Assembly: GCA_964410625.1 (NCBI GenBank)
Contig: CAYPHY010000003.1
Span: 186,001 to 250,000, forward strand
Source: CAYPHY01 sp964410625
GTDB lineage: Bacteria > Chloroflexota > Anaerolineae > Promineifilales > Promineifilaceae
DNA length: 64,000 nucleotides
Direction of reading: 5' to 3'
How positions within the stretch are numbered: the stretch's first letter is position 1; every line of letters begins with the position of its first letter. Position numbers and translations under genes: made by a program. The notes under the pieces are model-generated. The model did no database searches. It saw only the letters and a program-made list of their open reading frames with translations, and was not told where the DNA came from. Below, in pieces: positions 34,617 through 43,572 of the stretch.

Positions 34617-36524
34617 CTAACCAGTAGATAACCAGGCACCAGAACAGGGGGGTAGGATGATACCATCACGCGCGACTTGAAGCGAGTCAATTGTTGTCAG
34701 GATAACCGTATAGTCGGCCGTTGGCAATTGGACAACTTGTTCCTCGTTAGATAAGTTGAACACAACAACGATGCCGCCGGCCGTCGATATTGAACTATTT
34801 TCGGCCGCACAACGATAGGCATACGTCTGCTTTTGCTCATCAAGGTGGAGGCGTTGCCGGGTCCCATAGCGCAAAGCACGGTGGCTTTGGCGTAGATGAA
34901 TAAGCTGTTGGTAAAAGGTCAGCAGCTCTTGGTTCCAGGCGGCCGAGTCCCAAACCATATTTGACCGCACCACCGCATCGCCACCGAAACCGCCCGCATC
35001 CTTGTCTTGTTTTTGTGACATGCCAATTTCAGTCCCATAGTAAATGACTGGCGGCGGTTGCAGTGAGAACTGGCACAGCGCAGCCACTTTCAACCGCGCC
35101 ACCGCGCCACCAGCGACAAACAAGAAGCGGTCCATATCATGGTTATCAAGGAAGCTCACTCGCCCCGGCCCATCTTCCATATAGCGCTCATAGTGATCCA
35201 GAAAGGTATCGAATTGCGCCACCGACCAGTGGCCGGTGCCGAAGGTCAGACGCAAAGCGCGGCTCAGCGGGAAGTCGAGCACATCATGGAGACGGCCGCG
35301 ATAGCGGCGCAGATTATCGGCCGTATCCGTCGCCTCAGCAATGGTGATGACATCTGGCTTAACGGCCGTCAACTCATGGCGCAGTTGTGTCCAAAAATCC
35401 ATCCCATGACCAATGGCATGGTCAATCCGCAAACCGTCAATCCCATAGTCGCGCACCCAATGGATAGCACTATCTATGATGTGGCGGCGTGCATCCGGGC
35501 TGTTGGTATTAATTGAGGGGAGCGAGGGATCAAATTCGATAAAACAGCGGTAGTGATCGGGCCATTGGTAGAAAGTAAACCAGGAGCGGGTCGCCGCATC
35601 AGGATCTTGCCGCGCAGCGACGAAGGCGGCGTGTTTCCAAGAACAATGGCTGGGTACAAAATCGAGCAGCACGCGCATCCCCAACTCGTGGGCGGCCGTT
35701 GTCAACGCTCGTAAATCGTCGTTGCTTCCCAACACTGGGTCAATCTCGAAATAGTCCATCGGGTCATAACGGTGGTATGTGGGGGAGATATTGATCGGTG
35801 ATAGCCACAGACAATTAACCCCCAGATTCGCCAGATAGGGCAGAGCAGCCAATACCCCTCGCAGCGTCCCACCATGTTTAGCCAATAAATCCTCACCTCC
35901 CCATGTGCCAATCTCCCACGAGCTTTGTTGCCCATTTCTCTTTTCCTGGTCTGCGCCTTCGGGTGCTTGTGTTCCGGGGTGAAAACGGTCAAGAAAAATT
36001 TCGTACACAATTGCGTCCTGGAACCAGTTGGGATGCACCGGGCCATCCGCTTCAACGCGATAGGCAAAGGTCGTAATGCCCATCTCTCCCTCATGGTTGA
36101 ACCAGAAACCTTGTCCGTCACTCGCAAATCGATCAGGGTCATTGCTGGCCGCGGCCGTCCATCCCGCAATCTTGTAGCGCACAATCGTCCCCGCCGGTTG
36201 TGCCGGAAGAATAGCCCACCAGCGTTTGAGAAAACCGGCGAGCGGTTCCCAGATGACATCGATGAATTCCATTATTGCGGTAGAGGATTCGGCCGTTGGC
36301 AAAGAGCCGTCGGTCGTATACCACACGGCCGCGCGGTCAAGCGCCACTTGACTCCCACTAGTTGCCCACACCTCTACTTCCTCATGCGGTTGGGGTGCAA
36401 GCGGTGAGATGGTGTTGTCGTGGCGGAACTGTTCCGCCTGTTTCGCGCTCCGCTTCTCAATTTCAGACGCCGGTAGATGGCCTGGGGCAGCGGCAATGTG
36501 TAGAGAAAGATCGTCGTTGTTCAT
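34617..36524 (-). CDS. GH13 alpha-amylase family glycosidase
   Basis: A 635-residue enzyme with an N-terminal beta-sandwich domain of about 150 residues (CBM34-like, with AVWYTTDGSLPTAES) ahead of the barrel, as in neopullulanase/cyclomaltodextrinase types. Barrel start: WFQDAIVYEIFLDRFHPG. The four conserved regions are visible: LLDFVPSHCS, DGLRIDHAIG (nucleophile Asp), ITIAEATD (acid/base Glu) and FLDNHDMDRF (transition-state Asp). No signal peptide is seen, so it probably acts on maltodextrins in the cytoplasm. Its start overlaps the stop of a marR gene by 4 bp, implying MarR-type control of sugar use, which is uncommon. Confidence 0.9.
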   Translation of the reverse strand: MNNDDLSLHIAAAPGHLPASEIEKRSAKQAEQFRHDNTISPLAPQPHEEVEVWATSGSQVALDRAAVWYTTDGSLPTAESSTAIMEFIDVIWEPLAGFLKRWWAILPAQPAGTIVRYKIAGWTAAASNDPDRFASDGQGFWFNHEGEMGITTFAYRVEADGPVHPNWFQDAIVYEIFLDRFHPGTQAPEGADQEKRNGQQSSWEIGTWGGEDLLAKHGGTLRGVLAALPYLANLGVNCLWLSPINISPTYHRYDPMDYFEIDPVLGSNDDLRALTTAAHELGMRVLLDFVPSHCSWKHAAFVAARQDPDAATRSWFTFYQWPDHYRCFIEFDPSLPSINTNSPDARRHIIDSAIHWVRDYGIDGLRIDHAIGHGMDFWTQLRHELTAVKPDVITIAEATDTADNLRRYRGRLHDVLDFPLSRALRLTFGTGHWSVAQFDTFLDHYERYMEDGPGRVSFLDNHDMDRFLFVAGGAVARLKVAALCQFSLQPPPVIYYGTEIGMSQKQDKDAGGFGGDAVVRSNMVWDSAAWNQELLTFYQQLIHLRQSHRALRYGTRQRLHLDEQKQTYAYRCAAENSSISTAGGIVVVFNLSNEEQVVQLPTADYTVILTTIDSLQVARDGIILPPCSGAWLSTG

Positions 36525-36982
36525 AGCAGTTTGATTGTCCTTGGATTGATATTGGTGGGGATGTAGCTTGTGGCTAGGCTATCCCGCAGTTTGCTTAAAA
36601 TCGCTTGCAGTTGTCCTTGCTCATCCCCGTCCAGGACGTGCAAACGTTGGCGCAGCGACTGTTCATGTACCGCCTTCACTCGTTGGCGGTAACTTTTACC
36701 CTTTTCGGTCAGTAGAACTCGCCACGCCCGCCGGTCGCTTGCGTCGGGAGCGCGTCTAGCCCATCCTCGTTTCTCAAGATGGTCTATGATCCGCGTCATC
36801 TTGCTTTTGTCGCAAAGCAAACGGCCGCACAAATCACCCATTCGCCAACCCTCTTCCCCGTCTAAGAGGCACAATGTCTCATATTCAGGCACATCCAGGT
36901 CAAATGGTTGCAGGGTTTGCTGGTCGCCATCGGCTAGATAGAGATAAATTTGACGTAAGGTTTGATATATTTCATTTTCCAT
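36521..36982 (-). CDS. MarR family regulator coupled to the amylase
   Basis: A 153-residue protein with the MarR wing: DVPEYETLCLLDG, RMGDLCGRLLCDKSKMTRIID (HTH) and RRAPDASDRRAWRVLLTEKG (DRRxxxxxLT wing). The stop overlaps the amylase ATG, so both are one transcript. A consensus-like promoter and two palindromes lie within 65 bp upstream, one of them just after the -10 box. It probably represses its own operon and responds to a ligand; which ligand is not evident. Confidence 0.88.
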   Translation of the reverse strand: MENEIYQTLRQIYLYLADGDQQTLQPFDLDVPEYETLCLLDGEEGWRMGDLCGRLLCDKSKMTRIIDHLEKRGWARRAPDASDRRAWRVLLTEKGKSYRQRVKAVHEQSLRQRLHVLDGDEQGQLQAILSKLRDSLATSYIPTNINPRTIKLL

Positions 36983-37002
36983 ATGTTATTCTCGATCAAT
37001 AT

Positions 37003-37018
37003 ATTCTCTAATGAGAAT
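37003..37018. promoter_or_regulatory. Candidate MarR operator of the amylase operon
   Basis: ATTCTC-TAAT-GAGAAT is a perfect 6-bp-arm palindrome directly downstream of the -10 box. An outer inverted pair TTCTCGAT (36989-36996) and ATCGAGAA (37033-37040) brackets it, and one arm lies in the promoter spacer. Confidence 0.6.
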
Positions 37019-37019
37019 A

Positions 37020-37047
37020 AATATAAACAGGAATCGAGAATTGTCAA
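37020..37047 (-). promoter_or_regulatory. Predicted promoter of the marR-amylase operon
   Basis: TTGACA (37047-37042, exact consensus) and TATATT (37025-37020) on the minus strand with a 16-bp spacer. It runs into the palindrome at 37003-37018. Confidence 0.65.
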
Positions 37048-37084
37048 GGAGAATGATGAGATTGATTCAAAATGGGAGAATGAG

Positions 37085-37714
37085 CTAGGGGATGGCTGGC
37101 GGCCGCAGTGGAGCAAAAGTAAAGCGGTGTTCTGGACAGGGGCCGTTGGTCGCCAATGCCGCCAGATGGTAAGCCGTCCCATACCCCTTGTGTCGGGTAA
37201 AGCCATAGCCGGGATAACGGCCGTCTAGCTCCACCATATAGCGATCACGGCTCACTTTCGCCAGGATAGAGGCGGCCGCTATACTCAAGCTCAGACTGTC
37301 CCCACGCACCACCGCGGTTTGGGGGATAGGGCTGGTAGGGAGGCGCATACGACCATCAATCAGCAAATAGTCTGGTTGGATCGGCAGGCGGGCAACGGCC
37401 GCCAGCATCGCTTGCTGGTTAGCGGCGACAATCCCTATTCGGTCAACAACAGTCGCCGGGGCGGAGCCAATGCCATAGGCCATGGCATGGGTGCAGATTA
37501 GCTCAAATAAACGCTCGCGCGTGGTTGCGCTTAACAGTTTGGAATCGTTTACTTCGTGTAGCGAAGAGAAAACAACTGGATCGTAGAGCGGCAAAATGAC
37601 GGCCGCTGCGTAAACCGGACCGGCTAATGCTCCACGCCCGGCCTCGTCCAACCCGGCGACAAAGCCTGCACCATACTGGGTAGCCAGCGCATGTTCGAGG
37701 CTTAGATCAGGCAC
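37085..37714 (-). CDS. rnhB: Ribonuclease HII
   Basis: RNase HII cuts RNA at ribonucleotides embedded in DNA. The 209-residue protein has the family start FVAGLDEAGRGALAGPVYAAAV (catalytic Asp-Glu), NDSKLL, LLIDGRMRLP (catalytic Asp), GDSLSLSIAAASILAKVSRD (catalytic Asp region) and YGFTRHKGYGTAYHLAAL. It is the last gene of a glycosylation operon, 3 bp after a GT2 gene; the grouping appears positional rather than functional. Confidence 0.95.
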   Translation of the reverse strand: MPDLSLEHALATQYGAGFVAGLDEAGRGALAGPVYAAAVILPLYDPVVFSSLHEVNDSKLLSATTRERLFELICTHAMAYGIGSAPATVVDRIGIVAANQQAMLAAVARLPIQPDYLLIDGRMRLPTSPIPQTAVVRGDSLSLSIAAASILAKVSRDRYMVELDGRYPGYGFTRHKGYGTAYHLAALATNGPCPEHRFTFAPLRPPAIP

Positions 37715-37717
37715 GGT

Positions 37718-38482
37718 TTACTGGGGGGGCGGGGCGATTGCTTCGGTACGTGAGGGGGGATCATAACGGCCGTTCCAGCTATTCCAGCGGATTCGCAACA
37801 CTTCCCGCACCATATCAATCGTGTCACGGATAGGGCTGACACGGCTGTTTGAGCGGAAGTACCAGTGGACCGGAACTTCGACGATGCGATAGCCACGCCG
37901 CAGGGCGATATAGAGCAACTCCACATCAAACGCCCAGCCGTCAATCGTCTGGTAACTGAGGACATCCAGCGCCACATCCCGCCGGAAGCACTTGAAGCCA
38001 CACTGCGTATCTTCCAGGCCAGGGATCGCCATCAATTTGACATAATAATTAAAAACACGCCCCATCAGATGGCGGTAATGCGGTTCATTGTAGCGCACCG
38101 CCCCCGGCGCTTCGCGGCTGCCGATGGCGATGTCATAACCGGATAGTTGTGGGGGGAGAAACTTGGCGATCTCCTCGACGGGCATGGAGAAGTCGGCATC
38201 GGCCATGAAGAGATAATCGCCGACGGCCGCCAGCAAGCCGGTACGCACGGCCGCCCCCTTACCCTGTTGCTGTTCATTCAAAACACGTATGTAGGGATAC
38301 GTTTGGGCAAAGGATTGCGCGATTTCGCCGGTGTTATCGCGACTATTGTTGTTGACGATGATCACCTCAACGCCAAAAGGTTGCGCCGCCACAAACTCCG
38401 CCACCAAAGGCAAGGTTTGCGGTAGCCGCGCCCCTTCGTTATAGGCAGGGATAATCAAGCTCAGTAAAGGATTCTTGTTCAT
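37718..38482 (-). CDS. GT2 glycosyltransferase, polyprenyl-phosphate sugar synthase type
   Basis: About 254 residues with no membrane anchor. GT-A motifs: LLSLIIPAYNEGARLPQTLP, VIIVNNNSRDNTGEIA, YLFMADADFSMPVEEI (DxD), and GFKCFRRDVALDVL. The ALG5/dolichyl-phosphate glucosyltransferase-like layout (NKNPLLSLIIPAYNEG start and an EVPVHWYFRSNSRVSP end) suggests transfer of a sugar from a nucleotide to a polyprenyl phosphate. The frame is open 24 codons upstream, but that is ACGAATTTTC repeat; the ATG at 38482 is preferred. Confidence 0.85.
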   Translation of the reverse strand: MNKNPLLSLIIPAYNEGARLPQTLPLVAEFVAAQPFGVEVIIVNNNSRDNTGEIAQSFAQTYPYIRVLNEQQQGKGAAVRTGLLAAVGDYLFMADADFSMPVEEIAKFLPPQLSGYDIAIGSREAPGAVRYNEPHYRHLMGRVFNYYVKLMAIPGLEDTQCGFKCFRRDVALDVLSYQTIDGWAFDVELLYIALRRGYRIVEVPVHWYFRSNSRVSPIRDTIDMVREVLRIRWNSWNGRYDPPSRTEAIAPPPQ

Positions 38483-38489
38483 TCTCAAA

Positions 38490-38565
38490 CAATGTCCACG
38501 AATTTTCACGAATGAACACGAATCTTTTATGCAATTCGTGAAGATTTGTGTCAATTAGTGGATTG
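38490..38565. repeat. CACGAATT-family repeat, inverted layout
   Basis: CCACGAATTTTCACGAATG on the left and ATTCGTGAAGATTTGTGTC on the right, between the two GT2 genes. Confidence 0.75.
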
Positions 38566-38616
38566 ACTTTTTTCATCTTAGCAACTTCGCCGTCTCATTC
38601 CAATCGCGAAGGTATC

Positions 38617-39594
38617 TTACCTTTCGCCAGGGGTAGCGTCAACCTGTAGGCGTGCCAGCAAGGTGGCATCGTCAATGCGCCGCCCCTGCTGGATTTGGCG
38701 GCGTTTCGGCCGCATCTTCAAGAAACCCCACAACCCCGCCAATTGACCGCGCAGCCGCGCCCGCGCCGCCTCGCCACGCCAGGCGCGAAGGGCGGCCGCG
38801 CTAATCTCCCTCTGCGCCCGCAAAATCAACCGCCAGTGGCGACGGAGCAGACTTGTCGGATAATTCTTCCAGATCAAATAAAGAAAGTTACGGCCGTCAT
38901 GGTAGCTGCCGACCGCACCACTGCCGCCGGAGGCCTTTAGCTTGTGATAGACAACGGCCGATGGCACATACAACACCTGCCAACCCGCCAGCTGCGCCCG
39001 CCAGGCAATGTCTACATCCTCACAGGAGAAATAGAAGTCATCGTCGAGAAAGCCGATTTCTTCGATTAGCTGGCGGCGATAGGCGGCCGCTGCCCCACAC
39101 GCCCCAAAGACATACTCCTCGCGCTCATACTGCCCCTCGTCCCGTTCCCACACCCCGCGATTGCCGGGAATGCCGTCAATGCGATAGTAGTCCCCGGCAG
39201 CATGGAAGTGATCGCGCCGGTCAAAGAGCAAGATTTTGCTGGCGACAATACCGACCTCAGGATGACGGTCGAAGGCATCCACAACGGCCGCCAGCCAATT
39301 CGGTTCCGCCTCCGTGTCGTTGTTCAACAGGCAGATGATCTCTCCCCGCGCGGCCGCATATCCGGCATTACAAGCGCCGGTGAAACCGCGATTCTGCCCT
39401 AGCTCTAACAGGCACACTTCCGGGTACTGTTCGCGGACATAGGCCTGTGTGCCATCGGTAGAGCCATTGTCGGCGAGGATCACTTCAAAGTTGGTGAAGG
39501 TCTGGCGACGCAATGAACCTAAACAGTCGTCAAGATGGTGACGGCCGTTCCAGTGGGGGATGACGACCGATACATGTGGTGTTGGCATGTTCAT
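38617..39594 (-). CDS. GT2 glycosyltransferase, rhamnosyltransferase-like
   Basis: A 325-residue cytoplasmic GT-A enzyme. Motifs: VSVVIPHWNGRHHLDDCLGS, VILADNGSTDGTQAYV, ICLLNNDTEAEPNW (the N-N-D-T form of DxD common in rhamnosyl- and galactofuranosyl-transferases), and FYFSCEDVDIAWRAQLAG (acceptor-site ED). A basic C-terminal tail (KMRPKRRQIQQGRR) may hold it at the membrane. With rmlD in the same operon, transfer of rhamnose to a surface glycan is plausible. The upstream gene ends 5 bp before its start. Confidence 0.85.
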   Translation of the reverse strand: MNMPTPHVSVVIPHWNGRHHLDDCLGSLRRQTFTNFEVILADNGSTDGTQAYVREQYPEVCLLELGQNRGFTGACNAGYAAARGEIICLLNNDTEAEPNWLAAVVDAFDRHPEVGIVASKILLFDRRDHFHAAGDYYRIDGIPGNRGVWERDEGQYEREEYVFGACGAAAAYRRQLIEEIGFLDDDFYFSCEDVDIAWRAQLAGWQVLYVPSAVVYHKLKASGGSGAVGSYHDGRNFLYLIWKNYPTSLLRRHWRLILRAQREISAAALRAWRGEAARARLRGQLAGLWGFLKMRPKRRQIQQGRRIDDATLLARLQVDATPGER

Positions 39595-39599
39595 CAGGC

Positions 39600-41798
39600 T
39601 TACTCAGGCAGACCGGCATCCAGGCTGATCACCTGCCCGTCGGCCGTACCGAAAAACAGCGTGCCATCCTCGGCAAAGTTCGGGGAAATCGCCATTGCTG
39701 TCAGTGGGGCCTTGATTGTTGGCGGCAGGGTAGGGGCACTCCAGGTGGAGTTCCAGCCATCATAGGAGGCGTCCAGGCTGCCACCATGCAACAGGAAGAT
39801 CGGCCGGTTGACCTCGATATCGGCTGCATAGACAATTTGTACCCGGTCGGCCGGGCTGGTGCTGATCGCCAATTCCCAGGTAGTGCCGCCGTCCAACGAG
39901 CGATAGAAGTTCCCACCAGCGCTAAAGGCGAAGAGCGTTCGCCACTGCTCAAAGAGAGGGGCAATGCTGAGCATCATCAACGGTTCGTCGCCCGGCGTGC
40001 GGCCGATCAATTGCCAGCTATCACCCTGGTCACGAGAAATATACAACTCGGTATTCGTTGCACCGATTAACACGCCCTCTTCGTCGTATTCGGCCGACAT
40101 CGCTACTTCTTCCAACTGGATGTCAAGCCTCCGCCAGCTTTGCCCACCATCCTGCGAACGAAAGATCGCCCCATTGTCAGCATGGGCAAACAACGTCCGG
40201 TCGGCGGTTAACCCATAGGCAGGTGAGACCAGCAGTTGGCGGAAACGCCCCGCGTCTAACAAGGGCGCTCCAACTTGTTGCCAGGACTGTCCAAAATCGG
40301 CCGACTTAAACACCGCCCCCAGGCGATTATCGGCGGCAAACAGTTCGCCGGTCACACCAATGGTAGGTGTAAAGGCAAACGCGCCTATCGCTTCGCAATC
40401 GCCGGCTTCGCTGACCACTGACCGGAACCACCCTTGCTCCGGCCGCAGCAGATAGAGCAGGCCACCTTCTACCGGGCAGTCGCCATTCTCCCACAATCCG
40501 GCCATCGTTTGATCAAGCTTCCAGGAAGGCGAAACTGCCAAAGAAATAACCGCCGTTTCCTGCTGCGTTTCTTCTTCCGGTGGGATGATGACCGCCTGTT
40601 CGGTCAGACGTTCGGCCGCCAGCGGTTGCAACTGCCCGGAAGTGGTAAGCAGGTAAAGCTGATCGCTGATTGGATCATGCCCGGCCAGGCGGCCGCCTTC
40701 GGCCAACAGTGGAATCTCCACTTCGTGGAGCGCCCGCCGGGTCGTCGGATCAACCACACGCACCCGGCCGCCGATGGATTCATAAATTAGTTGCCGCCCC
40801 CAATCGGCAACGATCCCCGCCGCTGCCCCGCCATACGCCTCCGTCTCCAGGAACCAGGGTGTTGCCCCGCGGTCCCAGGCCCAGAAGGAAGTCGGCCCCA
40901 ACCGCGAGATACTCATCCCATATACCTGATCGAGAAAGACGACGGCCTGATAATTAGGGTCGGCGTCTAACCGGCCGATTTCTGTCAGGGTTGCCTCGGC
41001 CGTTGTGTCATAGGCCACCAGCGTCACGCTGCTCCATGGCGTGCAAACAGCAGTGAGAAAGGTCAGGTAAAGACGGTGGTTAACCAGGTCATAATCAGAG
41101 CGCCTGATTGGCGCAGGACCACCCGGCTCATCACATACACTATGCTCGATGCCGCTGGCAATAACTTGCGAATTGCCCAGGCGAACGGGGTCAAGGATAT
41201 GGATGTCGCTATCGCGAAAGGCGTAGATCAAGCCCGATTCCGGGTCTACTTGCGGGGCGGCGTACTCCTCGGCCGCCGGAAGATCAAGGCGTGCCAACTC
41301 CAATCCCGATTCCGCATCCAGCACAACCAGTCCGTTGTCGCCTGTATCAATGATGATCTGGTTTCGTGTCCGGTCGAGCGCGAGCTTGCCGGTTGTCTCA
41401 TAACTGGCGAGCAAGCGGCCGTCGGCCGTGGCCAGGACAACCGTCTTCGGCTCCGTGTTCACCTGTCCCTGGGCGACAATCCATCCCCGCTCGCCATCAA
41501 TCAACAGCGGTTCCTGGATGGCATTGACCACAGGCGTACCCTCTTCGCCAGCCGCGGTTGTGGGTAGTGGTGTGGTTGGTGTGATTAGAATCGGCGTCGA
41601 GTCTGCTGGAAATGTGGGGCTTGGCGGGGGCGGTGGTGGCGTCGGTGAAACGGCCGGAGTTGCCGACGGGGAAGGTTGCAGCAGAGTATCGGCCGTCCCC
41701 GTTTCAACAGGAGGGCGCGTTGGCTCAACAACAGGGAGTTCCGCCGTGCAGCCGCTGATTAGCAGCAGCAACACCAGGTAGACCAAACGTCTGCTCAT
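39600..41798 (-). CDS. Lipoprotein with beta-propeller repeats
   Basis: About 732 residues. A lipoprotein signal ends LLLISGC (Cys 17), followed by a Pro/Thr-rich linker. The first half (about 90-400) has YVTN/PQQ-like repeats (VVLATADGRLLASYE, LVVLDAESGLELARL), and the second half has BNR/YCF48-like repeats of the type SADFGQSWQQVG, SQDGGQSWRRLD, SRDQGDSWQLIG and SLDGGTTWELA. The fold is one or two beta-propellers on the outer face of the membrane, with a probable role in protein or sugar binding. It overlaps the rmlD stop by 4 bp. The ATG at 41796-41798 is preferred to 41837 because it opens the signal peptide. Confidence 0.8.
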   Translation of the reverse strand: MSRRLVYLVLLLLISGCTAELPVVEPTRPPVETGTADTLLQPSPSATPAVSPTPPPPPPSPTFPADSTPILITPTTPLPTTAAGEEGTPVVNAIQEPLLIDGERGWIVAQGQVNTEPKTVVLATADGRLLASYETTGKLALDRTRNQIIIDTGDNGLVVLDAESGLELARLDLPAAEEYAAPQVDPESGLIYAFRDSDIHILDPVRLGNSQVIASGIEHSVCDEPGGPAPIRRSDYDLVNHRLYLTFLTAVCTPWSSVTLVAYDTTAEATLTEIGRLDADPNYQAVVFLDQVYGMSISRLGPTSFWAWDRGATPWFLETEAYGGAAAGIVADWGRQLIYESIGGRVRVVDPTTRRALHEVEIPLLAEGGRLAGHDPISDQLYLLTTSGQLQPLAAERLTEQAVIIPPEEETQQETAVISLAVSPSWKLDQTMAGLWENGDCPVEGGLLYLLRPEQGWFRSVVSEAGDCEAIGAFAFTPTIGVTGELFAADNRLGAVFKSADFGQSWQQVGAPLLDAGRFRQLLVSPAYGLTADRTLFAHADNGAIFRSQDGGQSWRRLDIQLEEVAMSAEYDEEGVLIGATNTELYISRDQGDSWQLIGRTPGDEPLMMLSIAPLFEQWRTLFAFSAGGNFYRSLDGGTTWELAISTSPADRVQIVYAADIEVNRPIFLLHGGSLDASYDGWNSTWSAPTLPPTIKAPLTAMAISPNFAEDGTLFFGTADGQVISLDAGLPE

Positions 41799-42631
41799 CG
41801 CAGTTGCCTCAAGCAATCGGCCAAAGCCTCCGCCCACGGCCGCAGCGTGATCCCCAGCGCGGCCCCGGCGATGTTATGCAGTATGCCAAAGGGAGGCGGG
41901 CTGGAGGGGCGTTGAAATTCGCTGCTTAAGATCGGAGTATTGACCACGTTCGCCAATCCTGCCTGTTGCACAATCCCATTGGCAAATTCCCAACGCGAAC
42001 AAACGCCGCTGTTGGTGAAATGGTAGGTTCCATATTGGCGCGTGGTGATCAGTTGGGCGATTGCCTCGGCCAAATCGCCGGTATAGGTTGGACTGGCGAT
42101 TTCATCGGCGACGACGCGCAACTGCCCCGTTTCACGGGCGCGTTTGAGGATGGCGTGGATGAAGTTACGGCCGCCCGGCGAATAGAGCCAGGAGGTACGG
42201 ACGATGTAGTGGCATGGCAACAAAGTGCGAACGTGGAACTCGGCCGCTGCCTTAGAACGGCCGTAGGCATTACGCGGACTGAGCGGCATCCACTCTTCAT
42301 AACCGGCCGGATGATCGCCGGAGAACACCTCGTTGGTGCTGACGTGGAGCATGGGAATGTCCCATGTCTGGCAGGCTAGGGCGACGTTTTGCGTTCCCAG
42401 TCCATTGACGCGGTATGCCAGCGCCGGGTTACGGGCGCAGCCATCCACATCGGTATAGGCGGCCGAATGGATGACCAGCTCTGGTTGGGCAGCGGCAACA
42501 GCAGCAAAGACGGCCGCGCGGTCACTGACATCCAACTCCGCGTGACCGAGCGGTACCAGTTGATGCTCGACCAGAGCCTGTTGCAACGCCCGTCCCAGTT
42601 GTCCATTTGCGCCGGTAATCAAAATTCGCAT
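41795..42631 (-). CDS. rmlD: dTDP-4-dehydrorhamnose reductase RmlD
   Basis: RmlD is the last step of dTDP-L-rhamnose synthesis (NADPH-dependent reduction). The 278-residue short-chain dehydrogenase has RILITGANGQLGRALQQAL, VIHSAAYTDVDGCARNPALA, STNEVFSG and YGRSKAAAE (catalytic YxxxK), with the HVRTLLP segment following. The family's usual YVFDG is replaced by NEVFSGD. The ATG at 42629-42631 starts right at the Rossmann motif; the 27 codons upstream are spacer. Other rml genes (A, B, C) are not in the window. Confidence 0.85.
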   Translation of the reverse strand: MRILITGANGQLGRALQQALVEHQLVPLGHAELDVSDRAAVFAAVAAAQPELVIHSAAYTDVDGCARNPALAYRVNGLGTQNVALACQTWDIPMLHVSTNEVFSGDHPAGYEEWMPLSPRNAYGRSKAAAEFHVRTLLPCHYIVRTSWLYSPGGRNFIHAILKRARETGQLRVVADEIASPTYTGDLAEAIAQLITTRQYGTYHFTNSGVCSRWEFANGIVQQAGLANVVNTPILSSEFQRPSSPPPFGILHNIAGAALGITLRPWAEALADCLRQLR

Positions 42632-42778
42632 GATTATGCTTTTTACCTGTAACGCGGCAATCTGGCAAGACGATAACCCCATGCTTGTCCCACGTTTGTA
42701 CCCTGCCCCCACTTGACAGGCGGCCTACCTGCCTGGATACTTTGCAACGACTAAACGCAAATATTCGCGAATAGTTCC

Positions 42779-42821
42779 GCATCACTGAATACCGACTACT
42801 GATTACTGAATACCGATACGA
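42779..42821. repeat. GAATACCGA-family repeat upstream of trmD
   Basis: Units such as CTGAATACCGACTACTGATT repeat up to the trmD start region. Only one arm is clear. The family recurs at 57389-57463. Confidence 0.65.
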
Positions 42822-42824
42822 GCT

Positions 42825-43562
42825 ATGCGGGTTGATATTTTGACCTTATTTCCGGGGATGTTCCCCGGCTATTTGAATGAGAGCATTTTGCAGCGGGCGC
42901 AAGCGGCCGATCTGCTCTCCGTCCACGTCCACAACATCCGCGACTATGCCACCGGCAAGCATCGCGTCACCGATGAACCCCCGTTCGGTGGTGGCGGTGG
43001 AATGGTCTTGAAGCCGGAGCCAATCTTCGCCGCTGTTGAGGCTGTGGTCGGCAAGGAACCAGAAGCCCAGCCAGACATCATTCTGTTGACCCCACAAGGC
43101 CGGGTGTTTAACCAGCAGATCGCGCAAGAATTGGCCGAGCGGCCGTGGCTCATTTTGCTTTGCGGCCGCTATGAGGGTGTAGACGAGCGCGTGCGCGAAC
43201 ATTTAGTAACGGACGAACTATCTATCGGTGATTACGTGTTGACCGGCGGTGAACTGGCGGCGATGGTGGTGGTAGATGCAGTGGCGCGATTACTACCAGG
43301 GGTATTAGGCGCAGAAGGGGCGGCCGAATCGGATAGCCATGCTACCGGACTGCTAGAAGGCCCCCACTACACCCGGCCGGAAAACTTTCGTGGTTGGACA
43401 GTCCCTGAACTCTTACGCTCCGGCCACGCCGCCAACATCCAACGCTGGCGACGTGAGCAGGCATTGCGCCGCACCTGGCAACGACGGCCGGAGATGTTGT
43501 TGACGGTCGAATTGACGGAAGCAGATAAAGCGTTCTTACGCATATTAGCAATGGAAGGATGA
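42825..43562 (+). CDS. trmD: tRNA (guanine-N1-)-methyltransferase TrmD
   Basis: TrmD methylates G37 of tRNAs at N1, which prevents +1 frameshifting. The 245-residue SPOUT protein has the N-terminal DILTLFPGMFPGYLNESIL, PFGGGGGMVLKPEP, the knot motif LCGRYEGVDERV and IGDYVLTGGELAAMVVVDAV, and the C-terminal HYTRPENFRGWTVPE. Length is normal. It is followed by a thioesterase gene 10 bp downstream. rpsP, rimM and rplS, its common neighbours, are not seen. Confidence 0.96.
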   Translation: MRVDILTLFPGMFPGYLNESILQRAQAADLLSVHVHNIRDYATGKHRVTDEPPFGGGGGMVLKPEPIFAAVEAVVGKEPEAQPDIILLTPQGRVFNQQIAQELAERPWLILLCGRYEGVDERVREHLVTDELSIGDYVLTGGELAAMVVVDAVARLLPGVLGAEGAAESDSHATGLLEGPHYTRPENFRGWTVPELLRSGHAANIQRWRREQALRRTWQRRPEMLLTVELTEADKAFLRILAMEG

Positions 43563-43572
43563 GGGCTGAAGG

